DNA from: Francisellaceae bacterium UBA6186
Lineage (GTDB): Bacteria > Pseudomonadota > Gammaproteobacteria > UBA6186 > Azoamicaceae
NCBI GenBank assembly: GCA_002422785.1
Contig: DITK01000037.1
Coordinates: forward strand, 1-26,489
Direction of reading: 5' to 3'
DNA: 26,489 nucleotides
This document shows, piece after piece, positions 16,882 to 24,101 of this stretch. A program made the position numbers and the translations under genes. Under the pieces are notes generated by a model. That model saw nothing but the letters and a program-made list of their open reading frames with translations, made no database searches and was not told where the DNA came from. Every line of letters starts with the position of its first letter. Position 1 is the stretch's first letter.

Positions 16882-17343
16882 TCAACCAAGATCGGCAGAA
16901 CTAGTATCCACGCTGCCAGCGTTATAGCCGCCACGGCTATATTTTGGCTCATAATCTTTAGAATTATTGTAATATCCGCCCTGATTAGAATAATTAGAAC
17001 CATCTTTATTAGTTCTTTCGTTATCTTTATTTTTGAAAAATATCGATTGCTCCGTTATTGCCGTATCACATTTAGTAATTAAACTACGAATTACTGCATC
17101 ATTGAATTTAAATAAATTCGCTAATTCATCGACAATAGCTTTGTCACACTCTATATTGAATAATACATAATGAGCTTTATGTAGCTTGTTAATCTGATAG
17201 GCAAGCTGTAACTTACCCCAGTCTTCTTGGCGGTGAACCTGGCCACCACTTTTGGTAATAATAGAAGTATAACGTTCGATCATAGCAGTAATTTGATTAC
17301 TTTGATCTGGATGTATTAATAATAATATTTCATAGTGTCGCAT
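16882..17343 (-). CDS. rpsF: 30S ribosomal protein S6 (bS6) with unusual C-terminal tail
   Basis: Small-subunit platform protein and partner of S18. The conserved fold covers residues 1-~100 (MRHYEILLLIHPDQ, GGQVHRQEDWGKLQLAYQI, KAHYVLFNIE, FNDAVIRSLI). The last ~48 residues are a low-complexity tail rich in Asn, Gly, Tyr, Ser and charged residues. The protein is therefore 153 residues, against ~131-135 in E. coli, and it lacks the Glu-rich end that RimK modifies there. The ATG has a strong AAGGGG ribosome site six bases upstream, which is predicted to be paired in the leader hairpin. First gene of the minus-strand run that continues through dnaB. Confidence 0.97.
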   Translation of the reverse strand: MRHYEILLLIHPDQSNQITAMIERYTSIITKSGGQVHRQEDWGKLQLAYQINKLHKAHYVLFNIECDKAIVDELANLFKFNDAVIRSLITKCDTAITEQSIFFKNKDNERTNKDGSNYSNQGGYYNNSKDYEPKYSRGGYNAGSVDTSSADLG

Positions 17344-17396
17344 AAATTGCCCCTTACGGTTTATTAATCAGCCTACTTTCAAAGTTAGGCAAGGAG
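17344..17396 (-). promoter_or_regulatory. S6:S18 autoregulatory mRNA leader of rpsF
   Basis: Read on the minus strand, CUCCUU (17396-17391) can pair with AAGGGG (17355-17350), which is the rpsF ribosome site. Directly inside this helix is a hairpin at 17390-17371: GCCUA pairs with UAGGC, then a bulged A, then CUU pairs with AAG around a UGA loop. The unpaired 3' side between the helices ends in ACCGU, with CCG at 17359-17357 next to the lower helix. A two-helix element with a CCG-bearing bulge beside the start is the known S6:S18-binding motif found in many bacterial rpsF leaders. Binding of the complex would hold the ribosome site closed. Confidence 0.78.
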
Positions 17397-17427
17397 TAGA
17401 AAATAAATTAAATATTTCAGAAAACCT

Positions 17428-17456
17428 ATGCTATATATATCTCTATAAAATTTCAA
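17428..17456 (-). promoter_or_regulatory. Predicted sigma-70 promoter of the rpsF operon
   Basis: On the minus strand TTGAAA (17451-17456) is followed after 17 bases by TAGCAT (17428-17433). It lies about 30 bases upstream of the S6:S18 leader, the expected place for the operon promoter. Matches to consensus are 5/6 and 4/6; AT-richness makes false positives likely. Confidence 0.42.
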
Positions 17457-17584
17457 TATTTTATTAAACTTTTAACTATTATTCATAATTTATTTAGTTG
17501 ACTACCGTCTTGCAGCTTAAATTTAGATACTTTTATCATATATATAACTATAATTATTATTACTACTATATTTATTAAGGCTCT

Positions 17585-18985
17585 ATGTTATCATACAAAT
17601 CTATAATTTATTATTTTTGGAAAATTATAAAAAAAAATACTTGCCAAGTATTTTTGTTATTTTGTAGTTTATCACTTATAAATTTGATCTATGCAGAAAA
17701 TTTATTAGATATTTACTTTTTAGCTCAAACTAATGACCCATTAATTTTACAAGCAAAACAAGCCCAATTAGCAGATTCGCAAAACTTAACCATTGCCAGA
17801 GCAAAATTTTTACCAAATATATTATTTTCTGGCAACCAAACTTACGCAAAACAAACAGATGTTTTAGGCAACTTAAGTAGCGATCTACGTACTCGTGCTA
17901 GCTATAACACTAAAATCTATAGTTTAAATATTTCTCAACCAATATTTCAAATAGTAGATTGGATGGAATATGCAAAAACTAAAAAACAAGTATTATCTGC
18001 TTTAAAAAAATATGAAGAAGCCGAACAAGAGTTGTTATTTAGAGTTGCTAGTCAATATTTTGCAATACTAGCCGCAACAGATCAATTAACAACTTCAAAA
18101 GCCGCACAACAAGCATTTTCTAAACGATTAGAACAAGCTAAACAACAATTTAAAGTTGGTATAACCGCTATCACGGATGTTAACGAAGCACAAGCAAAAT
18201 TAGATACAGCAAAAGCCAAAGAAATACTAGATAGCAATTCTCTAAATACTGAAAAAGAAAAACTTAGCCAAATCATTTCAAAATTTATTCCAAATCTAGC
18301 CCCATTAAAATCAAACATACCACTAATTACACCAAATCCAGATAACATAGATCTTTGGGTAGAGAAATCTAGAAAATATAATATTAAATTACAAAGTGCC
18401 CGCTACGACGTAGAGGCAGCTAACGAAAATGTACGTGCATCATCATCAAAACATTTGCCAACCATAAATTTAAATGGCAGCATATCCAACAATAAAATTC
18501 AGCCTCCACAACCAGATAGGTATCACACCAAACAAGTAGGCATTAATTTACAAGTTCCTATTTTTAGTGGCGGATCAGGAGTTGCACAAACACAAGCTGC
18601 TATTTTTCAAACCAATATAGCCTTACAAAAATTAGAAGCTGCTTACCGAGATGCCGAAAGCGGTACTCGTATTGCATACCATACAATCTTAACTAAAATT
18701 GAACAAGTAAACGCACTGCAACAAAGTGTAAAATCTAATGCTATCGCCTTAAAAGCTACTCAAGCTGCTTTTGAAGTAGGGACTAGAACAATGGTAGATG
18801 TATTGAATGCACAAGCTAATTTATTGGATGCACAAAAAAACTATGCTCAATCTAGATATGAGTATATTTTAAGCGGCCTAAAATTAAAACAAGCTACCGG
18901 ATCACTGTGTTTAGCTGATCTTGAACAAATAAATAATTTATTAGTAACAGCTACTACAGAGCCAGAAGATTGTAATAATCATTAA
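17585..18985 (+). CDS. tolC: TolC-family outer membrane efflux protein
   Basis: Outer-membrane channel that connects to periplasmic adaptors and inner-membrane pumps or type I secretion ABC exporters. It has 466 residues. A Sec signal peptide occupies ~1-37, with probable cleavage after IYA before ENLLDIYF. Two outer-membrane efflux repeats follow: the first has DPLILQAKQAQLADSQ and QLTTSKAAQQAFSKRLEQAKQQFKVGITAITDVNEAQAKLD; the second has NVRASSSKHLPTINLNG and FEVGTRTMVDVLNAQANLLDAQKNYAQSRYEYI. The paired 'VG...DV..AQA.L' elements are typical of TolC proper. An AAGG ribosome site lies just upstream. The stop is one base before the next start, so it heads an operon with the deacetylase and the MNT-HEPN gene. 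No adaptor or pump gene is in the window. Confidence 0.94.
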   Translation: MLSYKSIIYYFWKIIKKNTCQVFLLFCSLSLINLIYAENLLDIYFLAQTNDPLILQAKQAQLADSQNLTIARAKFLPNILFSGNQTYAKQTDVLGNLSSDLRTRASYNTKIYSLNISQPIFQIVDWMEYAKTKKQVLSALKKYEEAEQELLFRVASQYFAILAATDQLTTSKAAQQAFSKRLEQAKQQFKVGITAITDVNEAQAKLDTAKAKEILDSNSLNTEKEKLSQIISKFIPNLAPLKSNIPLITPNPDNIDLWVEKSRKYNIKLQSARYDVEAANENVRASSSKHLPTINLNGSISNNKIQPPQPDRYHTKQVGINLQVPIFSGGSGVAQTQAAIFQTNIALQKLEAAYRDAESGTRIAYHTILTKIEQVNALQQSVKSNAIALKATQAAFEVGTRTMVDVLNAQANLLDAQKNYAQSRYEYILSGLKLKQATGSLCLADLEQINNLLVTATTEPEDCNNH

Positions 18986-18986
18986 T

Positions 18987-19727
18987 ATGTTATTAATTTT
19001 AATGTACCATCAAATTGTTCATCCACCAATAGATCCAGAAATTAATATTAATAAATTTAAGCAACATCTTATATATTTACAACAAAATTTTAATATTATC
19101 TCGCCTGGACAAACTATATTAAAAAACAAACCTTCTGTTTGTTTAACTTTTGATGATGCCTATATAGATTTTTATTATTACATATTTCCTATATTAAAAA
19201 CAATGAACATACCAGCTATTTTAGCAATACCGGCAGGATTAATTAAAGACACGACAACAATAGATATAAAGACAAGATTAACTGTCCCCTATCCAGAAGG
19301 ACTAAATTCTAATCAATCATCTAATTCACCACTATGCACTTGGTCTGAAATAAGAGAGATGATTGGATCTGGATTAGTATATCCAGCCTCTCATTCTCTT
19401 ACTCATAAAAATTTAGCCACAATAAATTTTAGTGAAGCATATCAAGAGCTTTGTGTTTCTAGCCACATAATTTCAGTCAAATTAGAAAAAATTGCTGAAA
19501 TTTTTGTTTATCCTTTTGGTCGATATAATGCTTGTGTTCAGAATATGGCTAATAATCATTATAAATACGTTATGCGGATCGGCGGAGCTAGTAATTGCAA
19601 TTGGAATCAAAAAATTCTATATCGTATTGATGGCGATAAGTTTTGGCAAAATAATAACCAAATATCTTTATTTAATATTATTTTATGGAAAATTAAATAT
19701 TGGTGTAATAAGCTTAGAAATAAATAA
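18987..19727 (+). CDS. Polysaccharide deacetylase (NodB fold, CE4 family)
   Basis: Metal-dependent deacetylase of N-acetylated sugars in glycans. It has 246 residues. Motif 1 is TFDD (54-57, metal-binding and base Asp), motif 2 is HSLTH (136-140, two metal-binding His) and motif 3 is YPFGRYN (175-181). The opening LLILMYHQIV is common in this family. It has no signal peptide, so it either works in the cytoplasm, perhaps on a lipid-linked or envelope precursor, or leaves by another route. The start lies one base after the tolC stop with no clear ribosome site, suggesting translational coupling. The substrate cannot be told from sequence; LPS genes waaC and waaF lie just downstream on the opposite strand. 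Confidence 0.88.
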   Translation: MLLILMYHQIVHPPIDPEININKFKQHLIYLQQNFNIISPGQTILKNKPSVCLTFDDAYIDFYYYIFPILKTMNIPAILAIPAGLIKDTTTIDIKTRLTVPYPEGLNSNQSSNSPLCTWSEIREMIGSGLVYPASHSLTHKNLATINFSEAYQELCVSSHIISVKLEKIAEIFVYPFGRYNACVQNMANNHYKYVMRIGGASNCNWNQKILYRIDGDKFWQNNNQISLFNIILWKIKYWCNKLRNK

Positions 19728-19742
19728 TAGTAATGGTAATTT

Positions 19743-20447
19743 ATGGAAAATAATAACATCAACAAAATTAAGTCCTATGACTTTTACTATGAATTGAGAT
19801 CCTTAAAATATGTACAAGCAATTTGGCTATATGGATCTAGGGCAAGAGGCGATAATCAAGAAAGATCTGATATTGATTTAGCCATACTATGTCCAACTGC
19901 ACTTGATGATGATTGGAGAAAAATTAATCATATAATTGCAACAGCAGATACTTTATTAAATATTGATTGTGTACGTTTTGATATATTGCAAGACGAAAGA
20001 CTTAAGTCTGCTATTTTAGAAAATCATATGGTTTTATTTGAAAGAATAATAAACAATTATCCTTGGTATGAATCTTTTCTTGATTTAAGCGAAGCCTTAG
20101 AAAAATTACAAGAAATTATTAATGAGCCTGAAAACAAAGTTACCTACGTAAGAGATGCAGCCATTCAACGATTTGAGTTTTGTATAGAACTATTTTGGAA
20201 GGTATTAAAAAAAATTTGTATATTAGAAGGTATATCAGTAAATTCTCCTCGTAGTACCTTACAAGCTGCCTATAAAATACATTTAATAAGCAATGAAAAA
20301 TTATGGTTAGATATGTTAGAAGATCGCAACTTAACATCCCACACGTACAAACAACCATTAGCTAAAGAAATTTATAAAAACATTAAAGCTTATTACCATA
20401 TAATGTTAGAAACTTTTATAATTATTAAGACCAAATATAATCTCTAG
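19743..20447 (+). CDS. Fused MNT nucleotidyltransferase-HEPN protein (MntA-HepT-like in one chain)
   Basis: The N-terminal half is a minimal nucleotidyltransferase: GSRARG (31-36) and SDIDLAI (42-48, Asp43/Asp45), with a possible third acidic residue in IDCVRFD (74-80). The C-terminal half (~110-230) is a HEPN domain of the HI0074 type: VRDAAIQRFEFCIELFWK, then LEDRNLTSHTY (192-202), which contains the full R-x4-H-x-Y motif (Arg195, His200, Tyr202). In two-gene MntA-HepT systems the HEPN protein is an RNase toxin and MntA inactivates it by adding AMP to that Tyr. Here both domains are in one continuous frame of 234 residues. Whether it is an active toxin-antitoxin, a defence protein or a housekeeping HI0073/HI0074-type enzyme is open. 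It lies 15 bases after the deacetylase gene. Its stop shares a CTAG palindrome with the waaC stop. Confidence 0.9.
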   Translation: MENNNINKIKSYDFYYELRSLKYVQAIWLYGSRARGDNQERSDIDLAILCPTALDDDWRKINHIIATADTLLNIDCVRFDILQDERLKSAILENHMVLFERIINNYPWYESFLDLSEALEKLQEIINEPENKVTYVRDAAIQRFEFCIELFWKVLKKICILEGISVNSPRSTLQAAYKIHLISNEKLWLDMLEDRNLTSHTYKQPLAKEIYKNIKAYYHIMLETFIIIKTKYNL

Positions 20448-21496
20448 CACATAATCTCTTCTAATTTAGCTAAAACAATCTCCGGAGTTATTTCTTGCAA
20501 ACAAGGCTGTTTAATAGTCGAAAAGTGTGCATTATACTCTAAACAAACTCTAGATAAACACGGAGAACAATGATATTTAGATTGTATATTATTACAATTA
20601 TCACCTAAAACACCCACTTTGATCATGCTAGTAGCTGCGTAAATCCCAACTACAGGCACCCCCATAACAGAGGCTAAATGAGCAAAACCAGTATCCACTG
20701 CCACTGCCCCCATAGCATTAGATAATACCGATGCAACCTGCATAATAGTTAGATTTGATAAAATTATAATATTAGGATTATGAATTAATAATTCATCGGC
20801 AAATTGTTGTTCTTCTTGATTACTAGTCATAACTACGATTGATATATTTTTTCTTACCATTAATTCAGCAAGCCTCTGCCAATATTTGGCAGACCAACGT
20901 TTAGTTTCCCAAGTGGTACCGTGTAAAAAAACTATATAATTTTCTATATTTTTAGATTTTAATGCTGTTAATTGAGGAAAAAAATTTCTTTTAAATATCA
21001 GATCAATTTCTGCAAAATTATAATTCAAAATTTTTGCAAACAATTGACGCATACGTACAATGGCGTGCAAATTTTTACTAACAGAAATTTTTTCATGATA
21101 GAAACAACTGGCCCATGACTCTCTGGCAGAATCTCTATCAAAGCCAATAATTTTGTTGGCGCGGACCAATTTTGCCATGATTGCACTTTTCAATAATCCT
21201 TGAGCATCGATTACTAAATCATATTTATCTTGCCTTAACAATCCCCAAAAATATTTCAATCTAAAATTTATTATATTGATAAATACGTGTTTTTTGATTT
21301 TCCGAAGTGGCACAGCAATAATTTTTTCTATTATACTGGGTCGATTATATTGTAGTAATTTTATAACATCAATAAAATTTTCATCTACCAACCAATCAAT
21401 CGTTAGATCTGGAATATACTTTTTACTATCTAGTAATGCAGGGAACGTATGAACTATATCGCCTATAGATGACATCTTAATAATTAAAATTTTCAT
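20444..21496 (-). CDS. waaC: LPS heptosyltransferase I
   Basis: Transfers the first L-glycero-D-manno-heptose onto Kdo2-lipid A at the inner face of the inner membrane; GT-B fold, family GT9. It has 350 residues (E. coli 319). The N-terminus MKILIIKMSSIGDIVHTFPAL matches WaaC, with the catalytic Asp at 13. DLVIDAQGLLKSA, FLHGTTWETKRW, and VDTGFAHLASVMGVPVVGIY give the donor-binding side. The C-terminus has extra cysteines (CSPCLSRVC), similar to the end of the adjacent WaaF. It lies 27 bases after waaF, so the two form an operon. Confidence 0.93.
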   Translation of the reverse strand: MKILIIKMSSIGDIVHTFPALLDSKKYIPDLTIDWLVDENFIDVIKLLQYNRPSIIEKIIAVPLRKIKKHVFINIINFRLKYFWGLLRQDKYDLVIDAQGLLKSAIMAKLVRANKIIGFDRDSARESWASCFYHEKISVSKNLHAIVRMRQLFAKILNYNFAEIDLIFKRNFFPQLTALKSKNIENYIVFLHGTTWETKRWSAKYWQRLAELMVRKNISIVVMTSNQEEQQFADELLIHNPNIIILSNLTIMQVASVLSNAMGAVAVDTGFAHLASVMGVPVVGIYAATSMIKVGVLGDNCNNIQSKYHCSPCLSRVCLEYNAHFSTIKQPCLQEITPEIVLAKLEEIMC

Positions 21497-21523
21497 TATA
21501 TTTTATACCTTAAATAATTTTAA

Positions 21524-22540
21524 TTAATTAAAATTTTGGATCTCGTTAAATACTTCTTCTACTGTTATTTGCCGCATACAATTATGATGTTTTAGCGGAC
21601 AAGTTCTAGCAAAGCATGGGCTACATGCTAATTGTTTGTTAATTATTTTAACATCACTAGTTAATGGCGGAGTAAATTCGGGAGACGTAGCACCATAAAT
21701 TGCAATGATCTTTTTGTTTAAACTGGCAGCTATATGCATTAAACCAGAATCATTACACACGACCAAATCTACCATCGATAACAAATCTATAGTCTCTAAT
21801 AAATTTGTGATACCAGAAAAATTTATAATATTTTTTATATTGTTATTTATGCATAGATTTTTATTAGTGCCAAAAATCCATACATTAAATTGTTTAGCTG
21901 CCATATACGCTAAATTAACAAAATATTCTTCTGGCCAACATTTAGCCTCGCCAAATGCAGCCCCAATACTTAATGCTAATATTGGTAATTTATAATTAAT
22001 ATTATTAATACAAAATTTTTCTTTTAATTGCTCTAATTGTGTATGATCGGCTAATAATCTTGGAAACTCTAATTGAGCTGGTAATTTATAATTATTAGGA
22101 TATGCTAATGCAACGTAACGCTCAACCATTTTAGGATAGATTGATTTTTTCAAATATCTAATATCATTAATCAACCCAAAACGCATTTCCCCTAGCCAAC
22201 CGGTACGCTTCTGGATCTTAGCAAACCAAGGGATTAGAGCAGATTTCCAAGAATTCGGTAAAATGATAGCATTAGTATAATTTTTCGCTCTTAATATTTT
22301 TCCTAAATAATACCTACTATTAATAGACCATTCCCCATGAGCAACATTTAATACAATACTGTTAGTAACTTCTGGCATGCGCTGTAATAATGGAAAGCTC
22401 CAATCAGGGGCGACAACGTCTATTTCTATATCATTATTAATAATTTTTAGATGCTTAAATAAAGCTTGAGCCATAACCATATCGCCCAACCAAGATGGAC
22501 CAACAATTAAAAACTTTTCTTTGAATTTTTGATAGCTCAT
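21524..22540 (-). CDS. waaF: LPS heptosyltransferase II
   Basis: Adds the second heptose of the LPS inner core; GT9 family. From the ATG at 22540 it has 338 residues (E. coli 348). Family motifs are LIVGPSWLGDMVMAQALF (with the catalytic Asp), PLLQRMPEV, VLPNSWKSAL-like IILPNSWKSALIPWFA, RTGWLGEMRFGLIND, GAAFGEAKCWP, and NDSGLMHIAASLNKKIIAIYG. The end has CSPCFARTCPLKHHNCM. I chose ATG 22540 over an in-frame TTG at 22588, which would overlap the zinc-ribbon gene and add residues foreign to the family. There is no clear ribosome site, so translation may depend on coupling to the gene eight bases upstream. Confidence 0.95.
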   Translation of the reverse strand: MSYQKFKEKFLIVGPSWLGDMVMAQALFKHLKIINNDIEIDVVAPDWSFPLLQRMPEVTNSIVLNVAHGEWSINSRYYLGKILRAKNYTNAIILPNSWKSALIPWFAKIQKRTGWLGEMRFGLINDIRYLKKSIYPKMVERYVALAYPNNYKLPAQLEFPRLLADHTQLEQLKEKFCINNINYKLPILALSIGAAFGEAKCWPEEYFVNLAYMAAKQFNVWIFGTNKNLCINNNIKNIINFSGITNLLETIDLLSMVDLVVCNDSGLMHIAASLNKKIIAIYGATSPEFTPPLTSDVKIINKQLACSPCFARTCPLKHHNCMRQITVEEVFNEIQNFN

Positions 22541-22548
22541 AATAATGT

Positions 22549-22755
22549 TTATATAACAAAAATATATTGAGTACCACAATAAGGACAAACAGCGGTTTTG
22601 TTCTCTTTGATTGGTAAATAAATCTTAGGATGAGGATCGCTAACTTTCTGACCACTTAAGTACGGACCAGAGCAAGATAACGGTAAGTCTCTTTCTTTGA
22701 TGACAAATTGTTTGGTTTGACTATATTTACTTTTATTATTCATACTTAATAACAT
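22549..22755 (-). CDS. Small CHCC-type zinc-ribbon protein
   Basis: A 68-residue protein of the zf-CHCC family, related to the zinc domain of mitochondrial complex I subunit NDUFS6. The conserved core is DPHPKIYLPI followed by AVCPYCGTQY. Ligands would be Cys28 or a nearby Cys in LSCSGPYL, the His of HPKIYL, and the CPYC pair. The role of the bacterial members is unknown. It lies eight bases upstream of waaF on the same strand. A second in-frame ATG at 22743 could be the true start; neither has a clear ribosome site. Confidence 0.85.
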   Translation of the reverse strand: MLLSMNNKSKYSQTKQFVIKERDLPLSCSGPYLSGQKVSDPHPKIYLPIKENKTAVCPYCGTQYIFVI

Positions 22756-22757
22756 AG

Positions 22758-22786
22758 TTGAAATTAAAAATGATTAATAATAGACT
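22758..22786 (+). promoter_or_regulatory. Predicted sigma-70 promoter of the HtrA gene
   Basis: TTGAAA (22758-22763) is followed after 17 bases by TAGACT (22781-22786), about 60 bases before the start. It closely resembles the candidate rpsF promoter (TTGAAA-17-TAGCAT). Weak evidence in AT-rich DNA. Confidence 0.33.
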
Positions 22787-22848
22787 TTATAAAAGCAAAA
22801 TAATATATTAATTAAAATATATAGTTATTAATAGCAACGGATAAACAT

Positions 22849-24093
22849 ATGAAAAAATTATTAATAATTTTGAGTTTTATTGTATTATTGAGTCAGCAAT
22901 CGGTATTTGCTTTCAAAATCTTTGGTAACGATGGTGATAAAGATAAAAATACCATAAGCACCAATACCGATAATTCCAAGGAATCAGTTACCACCGCAGC
23001 AACAGCCACTACTCAATCTAACCTTGCAACTAATACCAATATTGCAAAAATATCTTTCGCTGATGCAGTAGCCCGTGCAGAACCTTCAGTTGTTAGTATA
23101 CAAACTACCAAAGAAATGCCAAATGAACTACATCCATTATTGCAAGATCCTTTTTTTAAATTTTTCTTTAATGAACCGAATCAAGGAACTATTAAAAATA
23201 ATAGTGATATACCTAAACAATTACAACAAGGCTTAGGATCCGGGGTAATCATTAACAAAAAAGGCTATGTTTTAACTAATAATCACGTAATAAAAGATGC
23301 AAAATCTATATCAATCAAATTACCTGATGGTAGAACATCTGATGCCAAAGTTATTGGTTCTGATGCTAAAACTGATTTAGCCGTACTAAAAGTTAATAAT
23401 TTAAAAGATTTACCTGAAATATCGCTAGGGTCCTCAGAAAACCTTAGAGTTGGTGATGTGGTATTGGCAATTGGTAACCCATTAGGTTTTTCACGAACTG
23501 TTACTTTAGGTATAGTTAGTGCAACTGGTTCAGTGCAAGAAAGGCTTTCCACTGGTCAATTAGAGGGTTTTAGCTCTCTGCTCGATAATTTAATCCAAAC
23601 TGATGCATCGATTAATCCAGGGAATTCCGGCGGTGCCTTAATAGATTCTCAAGGTAACTTAATCGGCATTAATATGGCAATTATTACCAACAAATATGAT
23701 ACCAGCAGTACTGGAATTGGTTTTGCTATACCAATAGATTTAGCTAAAACTATTATGCAACAGTTAATCGATACTGGCCATATTATTCGTGGCTGGCTTG
23801 GGGCATATTTAGGAGATCTTACTGAAGAAGTAAAAAAATATTTAAATTATAAAGAAAAACATGGAGTCCATATTAAAGGTGTTTTTAGAGATAGCCCAGC
23901 CCAAAAAGCTGGTTTATTGCCAGGAGATATAATTGTTAAAATTAATGGACAAGCAGCAAAAAGCATTAATTCGGCTGTTAATATAGTTTCTAATTTATCC
24001 CCAAATAAAGGTTATCCTTTTGAAATTTTTAGAAAAGGCGAGTTTATCACTTTTTCAGTAGTAATTACTGAACGTCCAAAGGAAAATGAATAG
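22849..24093 (+). CDS. HtrA/Deg-family periplasmic serine protease, single PDZ (DegS/AlgW-like)
   Basis: Periplasmic trypsin-fold protease for envelope protein quality control. It has 414 residues. A Sec signal peptide occupies 1-21, cleaved after VFA. A Thr/Asn/Ser-rich linker spans ~25-65. The protease domain carries His146 (LTNNHVI), Asp176 (KTDLAVLKV) and Ser260 (NPGNSGGAL). Only one PDZ domain follows (~315-405, with SPAQKAGLLPGDIIVKINGQ), where DegP and DegQ have two. The HPLLQDPFFKFFF loop before the protease core recalls AlgW. One-PDZ enzymes such as DegS and AlgW start the sigma-E/AlgU stress cascade, but they are membrane anchored, while this signal peptide looks cleavable. It could be a sensor or a general protease; no rseA/mucA gene is in view. 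Confidence 0.93.
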   Translation: MKKLLIILSFIVLLSQQSVFAFKIFGNDGDKDKNTISTNTDNSKESVTTAATATTQSNLATNTNIAKISFADAVARAEPSVVSIQTTKEMPNELHPLLQDPFFKFFFNEPNQGTIKNNSDIPKQLQQGLGSGVIINKKGYVLTNNHVIKDAKSISIKLPDGRTSDAKVIGSDAKTDLAVLKVNNLKDLPEISLGSSENLRVGDVVLAIGNPLGFSRTVTLGIVSATGSVQERLSTGQLEGFSSLLDNLIQTDASINPGNSGGALIDSQGNLIGINMAIITNKYDTSSTGIGFAIPIDLAKTIMQQLIDTGHIIRGWLGAYLGDLTEEVKKYLNYKEKHGVHIKGVFRDSPAQKAGLLPGDIIVKINGQAAKSINSAVNIVSNLSPNKGYPFEIFRKGEFITFSVVITERPKENE

Positions 24094-24101
24094 ACATTAT
24101 A

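Noticed and set aside
17498..17529. tolC promoter with TTGACT as -35
   Set aside because: The -35 is good, but no acceptable -10 lies 16-18 bases downstream; the nearest candidate, TAGATA, is 20 bases away.
22586..22588. TTG start of waaF at 22588
   Set aside because: It would overlap the zinc-ribbon gene and add 16 residues not seen in the family; the ATG at 22540 fits the WaaF N-terminus.
22455..22655. Minus-strand frame of 66 codons spanning the zinc-ribbon/waaF junction
   Set aside because: It lies in another frame over two recognisable genes, whose family motifs explain the sequence.
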